From NCBI GenBank assembly GCA_038209275.1, contig JBBQXW010000347.1:1-7535 (forward strand): a DNA stretch of 7,535 bases, given 5' to 3'. The notes under the pieces were generated by a model that did not search any database, had not been told where the DNA came from, and saw nothing but the letters and a program-made list of their open reading frames with translations. The stretch is from L227-5C sp038209275 (GTDB lineage: Bacteria > Chloroflexota > Chloroflexia > Chloroheliales > Chloroheliaceae). The translations under genes were made by a program, and so were the position numbers. This document shows positions 5,022 through 7,535 of this stretch, one piece after another; the stretch's first letter is position 1, and each line of letters starts with the position of its first letter.

Positions 5022-7343
5022 TTACTGCCGAGTCCATTGTATAGCTCCTACCAGCACTGTTAGCGAACGGGTATCGCTCGATTTCTCCCGTTCGCTGGGT
5101 TTGTCGGCTGGCTCTATCGGGCGCAAACTAAGCAGATTATCGCCTTCTTTCATCAAATTTCCTTCTACCAGCACTTCGTACTGCATTGGAGCCGGTAGTA
5201 TTTTTAATGTGCTGATAAGTTGGTCGTTTAAATATACCCCCACCGTGCGGTCACGGTAATAGGCGACTGCTTCAAAACTTAATTTGTAGGCAGGACGGTT
5301 GCCAGTTGTGCGCGGCGCAAGAAATGGTAGGGTCGCCTCTGCCCCGTCTATCCAGCGATAATAAAAATTAGCGTCGCGTTTTTCCACGCCGCCCCAACCC
5401 GAACCCCGCAACAGCGTCACTGCTCCGACTTCCTGGCTCGACTTGAAATCGGGCAAGCGGTAGAAAATTAGCTGGTCGTCCTCATAGAAAAGATTAGACT
5501 TTCCGCCCGTTAATTGGTCAAGCACCCCTCGCCAACTCTCCACCGCCGCCGGGTCAAGCTGAAACTTGTAGATAACTACGTAGCCAAAATTATAATAATC
5601 CAATACTCCGCGCAATTGCTCCGGCTGCACAGTTATAAAGTCTCGTGCTTGCGGGTTATAGCCATCTACGAAATAGGCTAAAGGAGTATCGTTATAGTTC
5701 AGTTTGTAAATCCGCGACAGATAGCCCCATAAAATAGGGCGTTCGTGGGCGGTCTGGTAATACATTTCGGCGGCCTTAATTGTATATTTCTGGCGCAAAG
5801 GTAATTCGAGCAAAGGACGGCTATCGGTTTTGGGCAAAATATTGTTGGCGTAGGCGCGCGGTAAATCATATTCGCCGCTACTCATCGGGATAGGCCAGGG
5901 TTCAACTTCTAAAGTAAAAAGCACTAACAAAGCGATTACCAGCCCCCAGCGTTTTAACTCAATTCGCTTACCCTTGAACCGCCGAAAAGTCCCGGCTACG
6001 AAATAGGCTGCGCAAATGGCAATTGCCAGACTTGCCGGGCCAAGCCAGCGTTTGGAATAGCGCATTACCTTTAAAATTGGCAATTCGTTTAGCCAGCGCC
6101 CCGGTAGTGGAATATCGAGTGCTTGACCGCGCAGACTGGGGTACGAACCCAACGCCAGCACTAGCGCAATAAGTAACAATAATCCCCACCAGCGCGCCTG
6201 CCGCTCTCGCGCTATGCCGAGAAGCGCAATTGCCAGCCCAAACAGCCCGATAGACATGCCGCGTGGGTCGGGCTGAATAAAGAAATTACGTCCCCATGTG
6301 CTGCCCTGCGCCCCGACCAGAATATTGTTGACTGGCGGCAAAAAAAGCGCCACCAAATCGCTGGGTACGGCTTCGTTTTCGATTTTAGCAAATTGACCGC
6401 TATTAATCGCCCGCCAGGTTGCCAGCAAAAACGGCGCTAGGATAATTCCGGCTAATAACTGGGCCGGTAACGTCCGCGCCAGCAGCCCGCCTATTTCGCG
6501 CCAGTTCCGCAAAGCGATGAACCGTGCCAGATAATAGAGTGCCGTTATCAGCAAACTATAAATCAGCAAATACTGGTCGGAGACACTGGACAGCACCAGA
6601 CAGACCGCCGCCAGCACGCTATAGACCAACCAGCGCCGACTCGGTTTAAAACTATTAGTGCCGCCCAATTTCTCACAGTCTAGTTTGATGAGAAAAAGTA
6701 AGTAAAGCACCAAAAACTGAAGAGTTATTACGTTTAACTGTGCGCCCAGCAAATTAAACAAATGCTGGGGCGAAAAAGTGAAGAAAAAGCCCGCTACAAA
6801 AGCCGCTCGTTTCTCCTTCACCAGATAGTCCGCCAGCAAAAAGGCGCTATACCCGCACCAGACTAAAATTATCAGATTGACTACATTGTATGCCCCTAGC
6901 CAGCCGAGCCAGCCATAAAAAGGCAGGGCCAGCAATCCGTTGAAGGGACTAAAAGTGTGGAGATATAAATTAGTGCCGTAGGGGTAAAACAAATAGTTGG
7001 TTTGAAAGGGATTAATCTGGAAATCGAGTAGCGCTTTTTTAAGCCACCACATATTCCACAAATTCTGATCGCGGTCAAACACCCGATCAATCACGTAAGG
7101 GTAATGATTCAAATTCTGCCCGGTCAGGTTCAAGACCAGCGGCCAGGTAAAAAGCACCGCAAATAAGCCATAAAGCGCAATAACCAGCAGGTGTAGCCGG
7201 ATGTAGTTCCAGCCTTTAGCCAGGCCCGAAACTCTGGCAGGAGTAGTCAATAAATCAACCGACTCGGTTTTTTTTGAATTGGTGTTTAATTCGATTATTC
7301 TGCTTGAGTCGGCTGCAATTTCTATTTGGCCTGGTTCGTCCAA
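5022..7343 (-). CDS. Polytopic membrane protein, probable GT-C type glycosyltransferase
   Basis: The 773-residue protein has a polar N-terminus (1-48) and about ten to twelve hydrophobic segments between 50 and 480, then a soluble region of roughly 290 residues. The first extracytoplasmic loop carries VFDRDQNLWNMWW (88-100) and FYPYGTNLYLHTFSPFNG (119-136). An acidic DxD-like motif (Asp90, Asp92) in that loop and the multi-membrane layout are typical of GT-C enzymes that use lipid-linked sugars. YfhO-like proteins look similar. The soluble part has LLELPLRQKYTIKAAEMYYQ (511-530) and RPILWGYLSR, a pattern I associate with Chloroflexota membrane proteins. The C-terminus (about 685-770) is beta-rich, with VGVYLNDQLIST and EGDNLLSLRP, like a carbohydrate-binding sandwich. 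The start is TTG at 7343-7341 with GAAGGG about 10 bases upstream; no in-frame ATG lies upstream before the stop at 7385. Donor and acceptor are unknown. Confidence 0.8.
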   Translation of the reverse strand: MDEPGQIEIAADSSRIIELNTNSKKTESVDLLTTPARVSGLAKGWNYIRLHLLVIALYGLFAVLFTWPLVLNLTGQNLNHYPYVIDRVFDRDQNLWNMWWLKKALLDFQINPFQTNYLFYPYGTNLYLHTFSPFNGLLALPFYGWLGWLGAYNVVNLIILVWCGYSAFLLADYLVKEKRAAFVAGFFFTFSPQHLFNLLGAQLNVITLQFLVLYLLFLIKLDCEKLGGTNSFKPSRRWLVYSVLAAVCLVLSSVSDQYLLIYSLLITALYYLARFIALRNWREIGGLLARTLPAQLLAGIILAPFLLATWRAINSGQFAKIENEAVPSDLVALFLPPVNNILVGAQGSTWGRNFFIQPDPRGMSIGLFGLAIALLGIARERQARWWGLLLLIALVLALGSYPSLRGQALDIPLPGRWLNELPILKVMRYSKRWLGPASLAIAICAAYFVAGTFRRFKGKRIELKRWGLVIALLVLFTLEVEPWPIPMSSGEYDLPRAYANNILPKTDSRPLLELPLRQKYTIKAAEMYYQTAHERPILWGYLSRIYKLNYNDTPLAYFVDGYNPQARDFITVQPEQLRGVLDYYNFGYVVIYKFQLDPAAVESWRGVLDQLTGGKSNLFYEDDQLIFYRLPDFKSSQEVGAVTLLRGSGWGGVEKRDANFYYRWIDGAEATLPFLAPRTTGNRPAYKLSFEAVAYYRDRTVGVYLNDQLISTLKILPAPMQYEVLVEGNLMKEGDNLLSLRPIEPADKPSEREKSSDTRSLTVLVGAIQWTRQ

Positions 7344-7404
7344 AACAAAACTACCCTTCGAGCTTCTTATAGTTTCTGGTAAACTAAAACTATTATAATA
7401 AAGC

Positions 7405-7413
7405 GATTATAGC
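7405..7413 (-). promoter_or_regulatory. Extended -10 promoter for the membrane protein gene
   Basis: On the minus strand, TGCTATAAT is a perfect extended -10 (TGn plus TATAAT). The -35 region is poor, as is common for this class. A second TATAAT follows 8 bases downstream at 7391-7396, but with no matching -35. Transcription would start near 7398, leaving a leader of about 55 bases before the TTG start. Confidence 0.6.
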
Positions 7414-7443
7414 ACATCTTTTGACCCGTTTGCCTGAGATAGC

Positions 7444-7474
7444 AAAAAACAGAACCCGACCATGAATGGTCGGG
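7444..7474 (-). terminator. Rho-independent terminator reading leftward
   Basis: On the minus strand, a 9-bp GC-rich stem CCCGACCAT/ATGGTCGGG (7455-7463 with 7466-7474) is followed by TTCTG and a run of six T (7449-7444). It would stop transcripts entering from beyond the right edge before the promoter of the membrane protein gene. This suggests another minus-strand gene lies to the right of the window. Confidence 0.65.
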
Positions 7475-7522
7475 CTAAAAACGGGAAGCTCATTTATTTT
7501 TAGCCTGACCATTCATGGTCGG
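7456..7522. repeat. Inverted duplication of a hairpin
   Basis: The arms 7456-7481 and 7497-7522 are complementary over 26 bp with a single G/T exception (7472/7506), around a 15-base loop. Each arm is itself a hairpin built on GACCAT/ATGGTC, so the sequence can fold either as two small hairpins or as one long one. Confidence 0.8.
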
Positions 7523-7527
7523 TTTTT
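7505..7527 (+). terminator. Rho-independent terminator-like hairpin reading rightward
   Basis: The stem 7505-7512 with 7515-7522 (CTGACCAT/ATGGTCGG, one G/T wobble) is followed by T5 (7523-7527). No plus-strand gene precedes it within 3 kb, so it may act against antisense transcription or simply be the mirror copy of the hairpin at 7455-7474. Confidence 0.5.
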
Positions 7528-7535
7528 GCAAAAAA

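Overview
The window reads as chromosomal DNA of a free-living bacterium. The mix of genes fits the phylum Chloroflexota best: a DUF151 nuclease, a signal peptidase I with a long cytoplasmic tail, and a large multi-membrane protein with a C-terminal beta-rich domain. That assignment rests on remembered family resemblance and is only moderately certain. Base composition is mixed: coding DNA is moderately GC-rich and intergenic DNA is clearly AT-rich. Promoters look like the standard vegetative sigma type (TTGACA/TATAAT). Initiation uses ATG, GTG and TTG, mostly behind AGGAG-type ribosome binding sites.

Layout, left to right. (1) The 5' part of an unrecognised protein runs off the left edge on the minus strand (1-201). 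(2) A divergent, AT-rich control region (202-446) carries a CRP/FNR-like palindrome. (3) A crotonase-fold enoyl-CoA hydratase/isomerase relative lies on the plus strand (447-1241) and ends at a strong bidirectional terminator. (4) On the minus strand come a DUF151 bifunctional nuclease (1303-1845) and signal peptidase I, lepB (2009-2947), each with its own promoter candidate. (5) A 399-base intergenic stretch (2948-3346) holds the lepB promoter, a long inverted repeat, and a near-consensus promoter for the next gene. (6) A second crotonase, with both catalytic glutamates, is on the plus strand (3347-4123). (7) An inverted repeat separates it from a convergent response regulator on the minus strand (4227-4808). 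(8) A 125-bp MITE-like element (4897-5021) abuts the stop codon of (9) a 773-residue polytopic membrane protein on the minus strand (5022-7343), probably a GT-C type glycosyltransferase. (10) A double-hairpin terminator or repeat structure closes the window (7444-7527).

The genes do not form one pathway or operon: strands alternate, and nearly every gene has its own promoter. The two crotonases could both serve acyl-CoA metabolism, but their active sites differ. The one with both glutamates is probably a hydratase. The other looks like the PaaG/isomerase branch. The most unusual protein is the response regulator: its receiver domain is followed by two 24-residue motifs resembling the c-di-GMP-binding MshEN motif of type II secretion and pilus ATPases. 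I see no phage, CRISPR, toxin or defence genes and no RNA genes. The accessory content consists of short palindromic repeats in the intergenic gaps.
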